DNA from: Clostridia bacterium
Lineage (GTDB): Bacteria; Bacillota; Clostridia; TANB77; RGIG9151
Direction of reading: 5' to 3'
Length of the DNA: 41,556 bases
Assembly: GCA_017450465.1 (NCBI GenBank)
Contig: JAFSUW010000028.1
Span: 1 to 41,556, forward strand
The notes under the pieces are model-generated. The model was not told the origin of the DNA and made no database searches. It was given only the letters and a program-made list of their open reading frames with translations. Below are positions 13,991 to 22,785 of the stretch, one piece after another (position 1 is the stretch's first letter; the number at the start of each line of letters is the position of its first letter). The position numbers and the translations under genes were made by a program.

Positions 13991-16891
13991 CTAATTATCC
14001 CTCTCTAAAGCCGCGAGTAAACTTCTTATACGAATTTTTACAGCACCTAAATTGGTTATTTCATCTATCTTTATTTGAGTATAAATTTTATCATTTTTCT
14101 CTAGAATTGTACGCGTTTCATCAGTTGTTATTGCATCTACACCACAACCAAACGAAACAAGTTGAACTAAGTCCATGTCTTTTTTGTCGCCTACATACTC
14201 GGCTGTTGCATAAAGTCGTGCATGATATGTCCACTGATTTAATACTGTTGTATCAAATTTTTCTACATATGGGCTTATTACATCTTCAGAAACAACACAA
14301 ACATTGAAATTAGCAATTAATTTATCGATGCCATGATTTATTTCAGGATCCACATGATAAGGACGCCCAGACAAAACAATTATGTGCATATTGTTCTTTC
14401 GTGCTTCTTCTATTAGTTCTTGCCCCTTCTTTATTACTTTATTTCTATAGTCATAATACTCTTTATATGCTGCTTTTACCGCTTTTTTTACTTGAAGTAA
14501 ATGAATATCTGTAAAGTTAGTTTTTAATATTTCAGTTATCTTCCTCATAAAATCTTTTCTTCTATGAAGTCCTACATAATCGTATATAAACTTTACATTT
14601 TTTACGCCTGGAACATTTGCCTTTATTACTTCTGGATAATATGCAACTACCGGACAATTGTAGTGATTATCCGAAATTCCTTCATCTAAATTATATGTCA
14701 TACATGGATAGAATATTGTATCAACGCCCATGCTTAATAATTCTTCAATATGCCCATGAACAAGCTTTGCAGGGAAACATACTGTATCTGATGGAATTGT
14801 ATGCTGACCTTTTAAGTATAGTTCACGTGATGAAAATGGTGTTGTTACTACCTTAAAACCTAGTGTGGTAAAGAAGGTATGCCAAAATGGAAACAACTCA
14901 TACATATTAAGTGCAAGAGGAATACCAATTGTTCCACGAGTTCCTTCAACCGGTTTATAACTTTGTAAAAGCTCTTGCTTATATGCATATATGTTAAGTG
15001 GTTGGGCTACAGTTTTCTTCTTTAATGGTCTTTCACATCTATTACCACTTATATATTTCCCGCCACCTTCAAATGTGTTTACAGTAAGCGAACAATTATT
15101 ACTACACATTCCACAATTTACAGTTTGAACTTTATGTGTAAATGTTTCTATTTTTTCTTTGCTTATAAATATGCTTTCACTTTTTGTATGCTTTTTAGCA
15201 TAAAGTGCCGCACCGTATGCACCCATTATTCCTGCGATATTTGGACGTACAACATCTATATCTAATTCCTGCTCAAATGCACGAAGTACTGCATCGTTAT
15301 AGAATGTTCCACCTTGTACTACTACATTTTTACCAAGCTCCTCTTTAGTTGTTGCCCTTATTACTTTATATAAAGCATTTTTTACAACACTAATCGAAAG
15401 CCCTGCAGATATATTTTCAATGCTTGCGCCATCTTTTTGTGCTTGCTTTACAGATGAATTCATAAATACTGTACATCTGCTACCAAGGTCGGCTGGTTTA
15501 TCTGCAAATAAACCCAGCTTTGCAAATTTTTCGATATCATAACCTAAGGCATTGGCAAACGTTTGTAAGAACGAACCGCAACCTGAAGAACATGCTTCGT
15601 TTAAGAAAATATTATCTATTGCACCATTTCTTATTTTGAAGCACTTAATGTCTTGACCACCGATATCTATTATAAAATCTACATCTGGCTTAAACTTCTT
15701 GGCTGCAGTAAAGTGTGCTATTGTTTCTACTACGCCAAAATCTACTGAAAACGCATTTTTTATTATCTCTTCACCGTAACCCGTAACCGCTGAAGATTTT
15801 ATTTTTATATTTGGATATTTTTCATACAATTCTTTTATTAAATCACAAATTATAGGCACCGGATTACCACTATTTGATTGATAACTTGAGAATAATATTT
15901 CTTCTTCCTCACTAACCACAACAAATTTAATTGTTGTAGAACCAGCATCTATTCCTATATACACCGGTTTGTCGTAACCTTTTAAGTCTTTAATCGCTAC
16001 ATAATCTTTATCATGACGTGCCTTAAATTCATCATACTCTTTTTGAGAATTAAATAATGGCTTTATAAAATTAAATGTTTCAGTAAGTTTTGCTTTTTCT
16101 AATTCTGCAATTTTCTTAGTTAAATCTATTTTTTCTGTTGCCTTCATTGCTGTACCAATAGATACAAAGTATAGCGAATTTTCAGGGCAAACTCCCTTTA
16201 TATTTAATATTTCATCAAAACTTTTACGAAGTTCAGATATAAAAGTAAGAGGTCCACCAAGATAAACTACCTTACCACTTATCTCACGCCCTTGTGCAAG
16301 ACCTACTACTGTTTGGTTTACTACTGCATTAAATATACTTTTAGCCACATCATTTTTCTGTGCACCTTGATTTAAAAGTGGCTGTATATCAGACTTAGCA
16401 AACACACCACAACGAGATGCAATAACGTATGTTCTTTCACTAGTCTTGGCAAGTTCGTTTAACTCATCAACCGATACTTTTAATAACGTTGCCATTTGGT
16501 CTATAAATGCACCTGTGCCACCTGCACATGAACCGTTCATTCTTACTTCCATACCATTTTTTAAGAAAAGTATTTTTGCGTCTTCTCCACCAAGTTCTAT
16601 TATTGTTTCTGCATCTGGTATTAAAGAATCTACTGCAACACGAGTTGCCCATACTTCTTGGATAAAAGGAATTTTTGCCTTTTCTGCTATACCCATACCT
16701 GCAGAACCAGAAATGGCAAGACATACTTCCTTTTCTTTTACCACTTCTTTTTGCAGCTTCTTCATAACCTCAATTAATTTCTTGGTTATTTCAGAAAAAT
16801 GCCTTTCATACGAACTATATATAATTTTATCTTTATCATCTAATACTACACATTTTATTGTAGTAGACCCTATATCTAAGCCTATTCTCAT
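13991..16891 (-). CDS. CoA-dehydratase activase, two BadF/HgdC ATPase domains plus DUF2229
   Basis: A 966-residue protein with two ASKHA-type ATPase domains of the BadF/BadG/HgdC family. Domain 1 (about 1-270) has GLDIGSTTIKCVV, ELGGEDAKI and NGSCAGGTGAF. Domain 2 (about 310-590) has GIDAGSTTIKFVV, DIGGQDIKCF and NEACSSGCGSF. The Cys-bearing G-x-G loops are where the dimer holds a [4Fe-4S] cluster. Residues about 620-960 are DUF2229, with NCGMCSNNCSL, PSDTVCFPAKLVHGH and FYPCMTYN. Such activators use ATP to inject low-potential electrons into 2-hydroxyacyl-CoA dehydratases; no catalytic subunits are seen nearby. GAGAGGAG lies eight bases before the ATG at 16889-16891; an upstream GTG-type extension is rejected. 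It forms an operon with the next gene. Confidence 0.9.
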   Translation of the reverse strand: MRIGLDIGSTTIKCVVLDDKDKIIYSSYERHFSEITKKLIEVMKKLQKEVVKEKEVCLAISGSAGMGIAEKAKIPFIQEVWATRVAVDSLIPDAETIIELGGEDAKILFLKNGMEVRMNGSCAGGTGAFIDQMATLLKVSVDELNELAKTSERTYVIASRCGVFAKSDIQPLLNQGAQKNDVAKSIFNAVVNQTVVGLAQGREISGKVVYLGGPLTFISELRKSFDEILNIKGVCPENSLYFVSIGTAMKATEKIDLTKKIAELEKAKLTETFNFIKPLFNSQKEYDEFKARHDKDYVAIKDLKGYDKPVYIGIDAGSTTIKFVVVSEEEEILFSSYQSNSGNPVPIICDLIKELYEKYPNIKIKSSAVTGYGEEIIKNAFSVDFGVVETIAHFTAAKKFKPDVDFIIDIGGQDIKCFKIRNGAIDNIFLNEACSSGCGSFLQTFANALGYDIEKFAKLGLFADKPADLGSRCTVFMNSSVKQAQKDGASIENISAGLSISVVKNALYKVIRATTKEELGKNVVVQGGTFYNDAVLRAFEQELDIDVVRPNIAGIMGAYGAALYAKKHTKSESIFISKEKIETFTHKVQTVNCGMCSNNCSLTVNTFEGGGKYISGNRCERPLKKKTVAQPLNIYAYKQELLQSYKPVEGTRGTIGIPLALNMYELFPFWHTFFTTLGFKVVTTPFSSRELYLKGQHTIPSDTVCFPAKLVHGHIEELLSMGVDTIFYPCMTYNLDEGISDNHYNCPVVAYYPEVIKANVPGVKNVKFIYDYVGLHRRKDFMRKITEILKTNFTDIHLLQVKKAVKAAYKEYYDYRNKVIKKGQELIEEARKNNMHIIVLSGRPYHVDPEINHGIDKLIANFNVCVVSEDVISPYVEKFDTTVLNQWTYHARLYATAEYVGDKKDMDLVQLVSFGCGVDAITTDETRTILEKNDKIYTQIKIDEITNLGAVKIRIRSLLAALERDN

Positions 16892-16921
16892 TATACTTAC
16901 TCCTCTCAATATAGCAAGATA

Positions 16922-16950
16922 ATTCTACAACAAAAATTTTACTATGTCAA
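16922..16950 (-). promoter_or_regulatory. Sigma-A promoter for the dehydratase-activator operon
   Basis: TTGACA-N17-TAGAAT, with the -10 about 30 bases before the start codon. Confidence 0.8.
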
Positions 16951-17006
16951 ACACTTATAATAGGCAATATTAGTAGGCTTTAGCAACGTTCTATAAATTT
17001 TAGGCA

Positions 17007-17039
17007 TAAAAAAATACGGGGCAAGCCCGTATTTTTTAT
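17007..17039 (-). terminator. Intrinsic terminator of the 347-residue secreted protein
   Basis: AATACGGG-CTTG-CCCCGTATT with T7 after it on the minus strand, overlapping the stop codon. Confidence 0.85.
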
Positions 17040-18079
17040 CTGCCACCCCAACTAATATTTGAACTGCCAAATGGTTTTAATGTTGTTAAAACAGTATCAT
17101 CATATTTATCACCTTTATACACATCAAGTATTTCAAATTCTGCCATTATTGGTACAGAAATATCGTTATTAGTATAATTTATATCAAATACCTGTAATGC
17201 TTTCGAATCTTCTAGTTCTAATATATATTCTTCTTTTCCGTCTATTGTTAGCTTTAATGTTTTTACCCTGTTATTATTTTTCCATAATTCATCATCTTTT
17301 GCATAGCCATTAATTATATAAAAACCTTCTAATTTATTATGGAATTTATCAAGTGTTGCTTCTGTAGCATATGACCATTCACTGTCAGGTACATCACCAG
17401 ATTTATTGGCTTTAAGCAACCATTTTTCTAATGCTATTCCTACTTCATCAACCGAAAATTTAGCATCTCCGGCATTCCATTCAGGATATAGAGACCATTC
17501 AAGTTTTTCACAATATTCAATCATTTTACAAATTATTTTCTGACCTACACCATTTCCTTTTGTACCTTCAACCCAGCAATCTTCTGTATAAATATTTCCT
17601 AAATTTTGAACTGAATAATCTTCTTTTTCCCTAGAATATGTTGACGATGACATATATTCTGCCATAAAATCACCATAAATTGAATCACCAATATCAATTA
17701 TTTCAAAGTATATATCTGACGTTTCTAGCCAATCTTCAGAACGATTAGTATCAAGTAAAAAATCTTCCACTTCACTTCGATTATTAAAAATCGCCCTTGC
17801 AATTCTAGAAGGATGTATTTCCTTTATACTCCCTCCACCTACCTCTACTTGTCTTTTTCCTTCATTCCAGTTTATATCTACACCTAATACTTCTGCCATT
17901 GCACGTAGTGGTAAATATGTACTTCCATCTATTACTACTACTGGCTTATCTGTTTGCCATTTTGAACCATTAATTAAAATAGGAAATGTTGCCTGTAATG
18001 CATTAAAGCTTGTTGCTGCAAATGCTACACTACCAAATATTATTGCACAACACAAAAATATTTTTATGAATTTTTTCAC
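17036..18079 (-). CDS. Secreted protein with copper-amine-oxidase-like N-terminal (stalk) domain
   Basis: A 347-residue exported protein. It has a signal peptide (MKKFIKIFLCCAIIFGSVAFA, cleavage near 21-22), then one copper-amine-oxidase N-terminal-like domain (about 27-80) with VVVIDGSTYLPLRAMAEVLG and NWNEGKRQVEV. This domain is common in Clostridia surface proteins and binds no copper by itself. The remaining 265 residues are acidic and not recognised. The GTG start has GGAGG seven bases upstream. It has its own consensus promoter and a terminator. The first 80 residues and the promoter are nearly the same as those of the frameshifted gene at 21912-22525, so the two are paralogues flanking the ribosomal operon. 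Confidence 0.82.
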   Translation of the reverse strand: MKKFIKIFLCCAIIFGSVAFAATSFNALQATFPILINGSKWQTDKPVVVIDGSTYLPLRAMAEVLGVDINWNEGKRQVEVGGGSIKEIHPSRIARAIFNNRSEVEDFLLDTNRSEDWLETSDIYFEIIDIGDSIYGDFMAEYMSSSTYSREKEDYSVQNLGNIYTEDCWVEGTKGNGVGQKIICKMIEYCEKLEWSLYPEWNAGDAKFSVDEVGIALEKWLLKANKSGDVPDSEWSYATEATLDKFHNKLEGFYIINGYAKDDELWKNNNRVKTLKLTIDGKEEYILELEDSKALQVFDINYTNNDISVPIMAEFEILDVYKGDKYDDTVLTTLKPFGSSNISWGGR

Positions 18080-18110
18080 ACAAATTCCTCCTTTGTATTT
18101 TTATATGTTT

Positions 18111-18139
18111 ATTATAAAAAAATGGAAAAAAGATGTCAA
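18111..18139 (-). promoter_or_regulatory. Consensus sigma-A promoter for the secreted protein
   Basis: TTGACA-N17-TATAAT, a perfect match to consensus. The paralogue at 21912-22525 has the same arrangement (TTGACA-N17-TATACT). Confidence 0.85.
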
Positions 18140-18175
18140 TGATTTAAACAAATAGCAATTTATCTAAGCTAATAT

Positions 18176-18206
18176 AAAAAATGGACCCACTCATGAGTCC
18201 ATTTTC
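18176..18206 (-). terminator. Intrinsic terminator of the infA-rplQ operon
   Basis: AAATGGAC and GTCCATTT enclose a ten-base loop containing CTCATGAG, then T6 on the minus strand just past rplQ. Confidence 0.8.
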
Positions 18207-18211
18207 TATTT

Positions 18212-18733
18212 TTATAATAATTCTAAAATTGCCATTTCTGCAGCATCGCCACGACGTGCTCCAAGTTTCAATATTCTTGTATATCCACCTGTTCTGTCTT
18301 TATACTTATCTGCATATTCACCAAATAATTTTGCTGTTAAGTCGATGTTCTTTCCATCTTTGTCTTTAACTTTGTTTATCATTGTAAACATCTTTCTTCT
18401 TGTAGCAAGTCTTGAAGGTAAATCTACATCTACAGTTTTTGTAACTATTTCTCTTTCTACCTTCTTATATTTCTTACCATTTTTGCTTGTTGCATCTACT
18501 AGAACTTTGTTGCCATTTGCATCAACTTTAGCTGAACTTACTTTCTTTTCAGAAGTTGTGAAGTTAGCTTGTTCTTTTATTCCTAAAGTAATTAGCTTTT
18601 CTACTATAGATTGCACTTCTTTTGCTTTAGCAACAGTTGTTTCAATTTTGCCATTTAACAAAAGTGATGTTGTAAGGTTCTTAAGCATAGCAAGTCTATG
18701 GTCAGTAGTACGGCCTAATTTTCTTGTGCCCAT
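18212..18733 (-). CDS. rplQ: Ribosomal protein L17 with internal insertion
   Basis: L17 of the large subunit, placed near the peptide exit. The conserved ends are clear: MGTRKLGRTTDHRLAMLKNL (1-20), KIETTVAKAKEV (29-40), and YADKYKDRTGGYTRILKLGARRGDAAEMAILEL (140-172). Bacterial L17 is usually 115-130 residues; this one is 173 because a lysine-rich segment of about 50 residues (about 54-105) sits between EKLITLG and the LPSRLATRRKMF helix. GGAGG precedes the ATG. It is the last gene of the operon, 21 bases after rpoA. Confidence 0.95.
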   Translation of the reverse strand: MGTRKLGRTTDHRLAMLKNLTTSLLLNGKIETTVAKAKEVQSIVEKLITLGIKEQANFTTSEKKVSSAKVDANGNKVLVDATSKNGKKYKKVEREIVTKTVDVDLPSRLATRRKMFTMINKVKDKDGKNIDLTAKLFGEYADKYKDRTGGYTRILKLGARRGDAAEMAILELL

Positions 18734-18754
18734 TTTATTTCCTCCTTCATGCGC

Positions 18755-19702
18755 TTACTCTTCAGAAGGTGCAAGTGATAAACCTAAACTTGCTATCTTG
18801 TTTAATACTTCTTCTAAAGATTTGCTTCCTAAATTTCTTACTTTTATCATTTCTTCTTGTGTCTTTTCTGTTAAATCATGAACTGTATTGATACCTGCAC
18901 GTTTTAAACAGTTATATGATCTTACAGATAAGTCAAGTTCTTCTATTGTCATTTCAAGTATCTTCTCTTTACCTGCATCTTCTTTTTCAACCATGAACTC
19001 TGTGTTCTTAGCTTTTTCAGATAAGTCAATAAAGAGATTTAAGTGTTCACTCATAATTTTTGCTGCTAAACTTACTGCTTCTTCAGCTTTTATAGTTTTG
19101 TTTGTCCAAACTTCTAATGTAAGTTTATCAAAGTCTGTAATTTGACCTACTCTTGTATTTTCTATTGTGTAATTTACCTTTTTAACAGGTGTATAAATAG
19201 AATCTACAGGAATATATCCAACTGGAGCATTTTCAATTTTGTTTCTCTCAGCTGAAACATATCCTCTTCCTTTATGAGCGGTCATCTCTGCATGAAATTT
19301 TCCACCTTTTGATACTGTACAAATGTATAAATCAGGATTTAATATTTCTACATCTGAATCTACTTTGATATCAGCTGCAGTAACTACTCCTTCTTTATCT
19401 ATATCAAGTGTTAATGTTTTTTCACCATCGCTATGTATAGCAAGTGCTAACTCTTTAACATTTAATATAATATCAACAACATCTTCAACTACTCCAGGAA
19501 TAGTTGAGAATTCATGTAAAACCCCATCAATTTTAATGCTATTTATTGCTCCTCCTGGTAATGAGGATAACAAAATTCTACGTAGTGAATTACCTAATGT
19601 TGTACCATAACCTCTTTCTAAAGGTTCTACGGTAAATTTTCCGTAACCTGTTTCTGGATTAAGGTCTAAACACTCTATATTGGGTTTTTCAATTTCTATC
19701 AT
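18755..19702 (-). CDS. rpoA: RNA polymerase subunit alpha
   Basis: A 315-residue alpha subunit. The N-terminal dimerisation and assembly domain (about 1-230) includes [20 protein letters not shown] (32-51), which docks beta and beta-prime. The C-terminal domain (about 250-315) with [19 protein letters not shown] and [12 protein letters not shown] binds UP elements and activators. AGGAGG precedes the ATG. It lies between rpsD and rplQ, the usual order in Firmicutes. Confidence 0.98.
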   Translation of the reverse strand: MIEIEKPNIECLDLNPETGYGKFTVEPLERGYGTTLGNSLRRILLSSLPGGAINSIKIDGVLHEFSTIPGVVEDVVDIILNVKELALAIHSDGEKTLTLDIDKEGVVTAADIKVDSDVEILNPDLYICTVSKGGKFHAEMTAHKGRGYVSAERNKIENAPVGYIPVDSIYTPVKKVNYTIENTRVGQITDFDKLTLEVWTNKTIKAEEAVSLAAKIMSEHLNLFIDLSEKAKNTEFMVEKEDAGKEKILEMTIEELDLSVRSYNCLKRAGINTVHDLTEKTQEEMIKVRNLGSKSLEEVLNKIASLGLSLAPSEE

Positions 19703-19737
19703 TACAAAACCTCCTCTTGATTTTATGAAATCAATGA

Positions 19738-20358
19738 TTATTTAGAGTAGAGCTCAACTATTAAGTGTTCTTGAACATCTAAGTCGATGTCTTCTCTCTT
19801 TGGAAGCTCAACTATTGTTGCTTTCTTTGTATCTGCGTTAAAGTCTATCCATGAAGGAACAACTCTACCTGCTGTTTGTTCCATAATAGCTTTAATCTTT
19901 TCACTACCTGCATCTTTTAATTCAACTGTATCATTTTTACTTACTATATATGATGGAATGTTTACTTTTGAACCATTTACTGTGATATGTCCATGACGAA
20001 CGATTTGTCTTGCTTCTGCTCTTGAAGTAGCAAGTCCCATTCTATATACAATGTTATCAAGTCTTGTTTCTAATAATTGTAGTAAGTTTTCACCTGTTTT
20101 ACCTTTTTTACTTGAAGCCATGTCAAAGTATTTTCTAAATTGACTTTCAAGTACTCCATAGAATACTTTTGCTTTTTGTTTTTCACGAAGCTGTACTCCG
20201 TATTCTGATAATTTCTTTTTCTTTGAGCCATGTTGTCCAGGGCCTTGTGTGCGTCTTGCAGCAGCACATTTATCTGTATAACATCTTGAACCTTTCAAGA
20301 ATAACTTTTGTCCTTCTCTACGGCATAAACGACATGATGCGTCTGTATATCTTGCCAT
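19738..20358 (-). CDS. rpsD: Ribosomal protein S4, zinc-type
   Basis: S4 nucleates assembly of the 30S body. At 206 residues it is of normal length. The N-terminus carries four Cys in zinc-finger spacing (Cys9, Cys12, Cys26, Cys31), so it is the C+ form. The S4 RNA-binding motif [23 protein letters not shown] lies near 95-117, followed by [16 protein letters not shown]. Bacillus keeps rpsD apart from this cluster and autoregulates it; here it lies between rpsK and rpoA, as in many Clostridia. AAGGAG precedes the ATG. Confidence 0.98.
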   Translation of the reverse strand: MARYTDASCRLCRREGQKLFLKGSRCYTDKCAAARRTQGPGQHGSKKKKLSEYGVQLREKQKAKVFYGVLESQFRKYFDMASSKKGKTGENLLQLLETRLDNIVYRMGLATSRAEARQIVRHGHITVNGSKVNIPSYIVSKNDTVELKDAGSEKIKAIMEQTAGRVVPSWIDFNADTKKATIVELPKREDIDLDVQEHLIVELYSK

Positions 20359-20380
20359 CGTTAAAACTCCTTTCCGTTAA

Positions 20381-20773
20381 TTAAACTCTTCTTCTTTTTG
20401 GTGGTCTGCAACCATTGTGAGGAATTGGTGTAACATCTTTAATAGATACTACTTCAATACCTGCGCCTTGTAATGCTCTGATAGCAGATTCTCTTCCTGC
20501 TCCAGGACCTTTAACATAAACTTCGACTTTTTTTAGCCCATGTTCCATAGCTGTTTTTGAAGCTGTTTCAGCAGCCATTTGTGCTGCAAATGGTGTGCTC
20601 TTTCTTGAACCTTTAAAACCAAGTTCACCAGCACTTGCCCATGAAATTACGTTTCCTGCTTCATCTGTTATTGTTACGATTGTATTATTGAAAGTGGAAT
20701 GAATATGTGCTGCTCCACGTTCAATGTTTTTACGTTGTATTCTTCTTGCTCTTTTTGTTGTTTTAACTGCCAT
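20381..20773 (-). CDS. rpsK: Ribosomal protein S11
   Basis: A 130-residue S11 of the 30S platform. Diagnostic stretches are [37 protein letters not shown] and the C-terminal [23 protein letters not shown] precedes the ATG. It lies 13 bases after rpsM. Confidence 0.98.
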   Translation of the reverse strand: MAVKTTKRARRIQRKNIERGAAHIHSTFNNTIVTITDEAGNVISWASAGELGFKGSRKSTPFAAQMAAETASKTAMEHGLKKVEVYVKGPGAGRESAIRALQGAGIEVVSIKDVTPIPHNGCRPPKRRRV

Positions 20774-20786
20774 GATTCATCCCTCC

Positions 20787-21146
20787 TTATTTCTTAGCAA
20801 TCTTTTTAGGACCTTTGCATGTACGAGCATTGGTCTTTGTTCTTTGGCCTCTTACTGGTAGGCCTTTTCTATGTCTTATTCCACGATAGCAACCGATTTC
20901 TGTAAGTCTTTTAATGTTTAGGGCTACTTCTCTTCTTAAGTCACCTTCAACTTTATGATTCTTTTCGATTACATCTCTTAATTTACTGATTTCGTCGTCA
21001 GTTAAATCTTTAACTCTTGTATCAGGATTTACTCCAGTTTCTTTTAATATTTCGTTTGATAAAGTTCTACCAATACCGTAAACATAAGTTAATCCTATTT
21101 CAATACGTTTTTCTCTTGGTAAATCAACACCTGCGATACGTGCCAT
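20787..21146 (-). CDS. rpsM: Ribosomal protein S13
   Basis: A 119-residue S13 of the 30S head, contacting tRNA and the 50S bridge. It has [26 protein letters not shown] at the start (split here as 1-20 and onward), the helical [12 protein letters not shown] segment, and a basic tail with [20 protein letters not shown]. The ATG at 21144-21146 has GGAGGTG about ten bases upstream; a longer in-frame upstream reading is not homologous and is rejected. The 164-base gap to rpmJ is unusually long for this operon. Confidence 0.97.
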   Translation of the reverse strand: MARIAGVDLPREKRIEIGLTYVYGIGRTLSNEILKETGVNPDTRVKDLTDDEISKLRDVIEKNHKVEGDLRREVALNIKRLTEIGCYRGIRHRKGLPVRGQRTKTNARTCKGPKKIAKK

Positions 21147-21310
21147 ATTTTTTAATACACCTCCATAAAATTTAACGCATAACGGTTGTACATACATGCT
21201 AGTGAACATAGTCCACCCATACATATAAGGACATACCATAATATAAAAAACAATATATAAGAAAGTAGTTTCCTACTCAGCCGCTCTTATTATTGAATTT
21301 TTTTATTTAA
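21147..21310 (-). other. Long spacer between rpmJ and rpsM
   Basis: Non-coding on both strands as far as can be seen. On the minus strand it contains AGAGCGGCTGAGTAGG, and the infA leader contains ATAAGCGGCTGAATCA; the shared AGCGGCTGA could be a ribosomal-protein binding site or chance. TATATT and TATTAT tracts offer weak internal -10 sequences. Confidence 0.3.
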
Positions 21311-21424
21311 TTAGCCTTGTCTTTGTTTGTGTTTTGGGTTTTCGCAAATAACACGAAGAACACCTTTTCTTCTAATGAATTTACATTTTTCACAAATCTT
21401 TTTAACTGATGGTCTTACTTTCAT
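21311..21424 (-). CDS. rpmJ: Ribosomal protein L36, zinc-type
   Basis: A 37-residue L36: [20 protein letters not shown], then [17 protein letters not shown]. It has the Cys/His zinc set (CEKC, C, H), so it is the C+ form. Three overlapping ATGAA repeats follow GAGAGG; only the third is in frame and gives the standard N-terminus. It lies between infA and rpsM as usual. Confidence 0.96.
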   Translation of the reverse strand: MKVRPSVKKICEKCKFIRRKGVLRVICENPKHKQRQG

Positions 21425-21448
21425 TTCATTTCATTCCTCTCATTAAAT

Positions 21449-21667
21449 TTACTTTGCCCTCCACGTGATTCTACCACGTGTTAAGTCATAAGGTGAAAGC
21501 TCAAGCTTAACCTTATCTCCTGGCAATATTTTTATAAAATTCATGCGTAGCTTACCCGAAATATGTGCAAGTATTTTATGCCCATTTTCAAGTTCAACTT
21601 GGAACATAGCATTAGGCAACGCTTCCAATACTGTTCCTTCAACTTCTATGACATCTTCCTTAGCCAT
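21449..21667 (-). CDS. infA: Translation initiation factor IF-1
   Basis: A 72-residue OB-fold protein that binds the 30S A site during initiation. [39 protein letters not shown] and LTRGRITWR are diagnostic. The ATG at 21665-21667 has GGAGG five bases upstream; an upstream in-frame reading is rejected. It opens the operon here; the S10/spc genes and adk/map that often precede it are not in the window. Confidence 0.97.
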   Translation of the reverse strand: MAKEDVIEVEGTVLEALPNAMFQVELENGHKILAHISGKLRMNFIKILPGDKVKLELSPYDLTRGRITWRAK

Positions 21668-21721
21668 AAAAACCTCCATAAAAAAATTTTGATTCAGCCG
21701 CTTATAATAATCAACTTTAGT

Positions 21722-21750
21722 ATTATACCAAAGTAACTATATTCTGTCAA
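21722..21750 (-). promoter_or_regulatory. Consensus sigma-A promoter for the infA-rplQ operon
   Basis: TTGACA-N17-TATAAT, a perfect match, with about 55 bases between the -10 and the infA start. Confidence 0.88.
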
Positions 21751-21864
21751 CAAATTTTACGATTATTTTTTGAATTTTTTTCTATTTTTAAGGATTTTTT
21801 CAAAATTTAATTAACAGTAGTTTATGTATATCACAAAATGAGTATTTTGGCAAGTTTGTAGTAC

Positions 21865-21897
21865 AAAAAAATAGCCAACACATTCATTGGCTATCTT
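21865..21897 (-). terminator. Intrinsic terminator of the frameshifted gene
   Basis: ATAGCCAA and TTGGCTAT form an 8-bp stem followed by T7 on the minus strand. Confidence 0.85.
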
Positions 21898-21911
21898 TAT
21901 TTTATATTATT

Positions 21912-22525
21912 CTAATATATCTTAACAACTTTACCAGTATCATCTACAATAAGTCCGTCAAAAACGACACAAGTAACCACTTCAGTTCCTCCACCTTCTT
22001 CAGCTCCTTTAACATCTTCTTCTGTTGGTGGAAGACCTCCATAAGCATCTATAAAGTCTTCATCTAATTCTTCAAGGCTGTTATATCCCTCATATGATAA
22101 TAAAGCATCCTTACTTACTTCTATATTTTCTAAATATAACCAACTAACTCCTTCTTCATGCATTCTATCCTCCGCAATCCATATGCGTCCATCAAAAAAG
22201 TAATTACCATTTTCTAGTCTATCTATTCTTTTTAATTCAAAACAAAACCATCTGATAAAATGTTCATATCTTTTTCTTCTTTTTTTACTTCTACTTGTCT
22301 CTTTCCTTCGTTCCAATTTATGCCTACACCTAATACTTCTGCCATTGCGCGAAGTGGTAAATATGTACTTCCATCAATTACTACAACTGGCTTATCTGTT
22401 GTCCATTCTGAACCATTAATTAAAATAGGAAAGGTTGCTTGCAACGCATTAAAACTTGTTGCTGCAACAGCTACTCCACTAAATATTAATGCACAAATTA
22501 AACATATTTTTATTACTTTTTTCAC
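21912..22525 (-). pseudogene. Frameshifted secreted protein with copper-amine-oxidase-like domain
   Basis: A GTG start (22523-22525) after AAGGAGG opens a frame for a signal peptide and the same stalk domain as the gene at 17036-18079 (ATSFNALQATFPILINGS, VVVIDGSTYLPLRAMAEVLG). It stops at 22232 after NILSDGFVLN. The protein then continues in the -1 frame (for example RIDRLENGNYFFDGRIWIAE and YGGLPPTEEDVKGAEEGGG) to a stop at 21912. The two frames overlap over about 22232-22316. A run of seven A (about 22283-22289) in that overlap makes an A-AAA-AAA slippery context, so one lost A, a sequencing error or programmed -1 slippage could each explain it. The acidic linker reads better in the first frame, which would put the shift near 22232-22250 instead. 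Promoter and terminator are intact. Confidence 0.7.
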
Positions 22526-22557
22526 TGAGATTCCTCCTTTGTAATTTTTATATATTT

Positions 22558-22586
22558 AGTATAGAAAATTGAAAAAATAATGTCAA
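22558..22586 (-). promoter_or_regulatory. Sigma-A promoter for the frameshifted secreted protein
   Basis: TTGACA-N17-TATACT, paralogous to the promoter at 18111-18139; a MITE-like element begins 15 bases upstream of it. Confidence 0.8.
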
Positions 22587-22600
22587 TATATATATATGAC

Positions 22601-22782
22601 AAATTGTTGTTTATCGGGGTGTTTAGACTTTGTTTTTCCACCTCATCCGTCGCCTTCGGCGCCACCTTCCCCTCGAGGGGAAGGCTTGCGGATAGTGCAA
22701 ATTTAAAGTCTTCCCCTTGAGGGAAAGATGTCACGAAGTGACAGATGAGGTGTTTTAATTCTCCCCTACAAACAATAATTTA
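22601..22782. mobile_element. MITE-like element, family A ends with palindromic core
   Basis: Ends AAATTGTTGTTTATCGGGG and, read inward from the right, AAATTATTGTTTGTAGGGG match the family A ends. Inside is a nested palindrome: CACCTCATC (22639-22647) with GATGAGGTG (22744-22752), a perfect 20-base CCTTCCCCTCGAGGGGAAGG (22665-22684), and a small TCACGAAGTGA hairpin. Hairpins with CACCTCATCCGTC and CTTCCCCT are known to recur in gut Firmicutes genomes (general knowledge). It lies between two genes and encodes nothing. Confidence 0.6.
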
Positions 22783-22785
22783 TTC

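Noticed and set aside
21147-21239. N-terminal extension of S13
   Set aside because: Nonhomologous residues, no ribosome site, and the standard MARIAGVD start has a good one.
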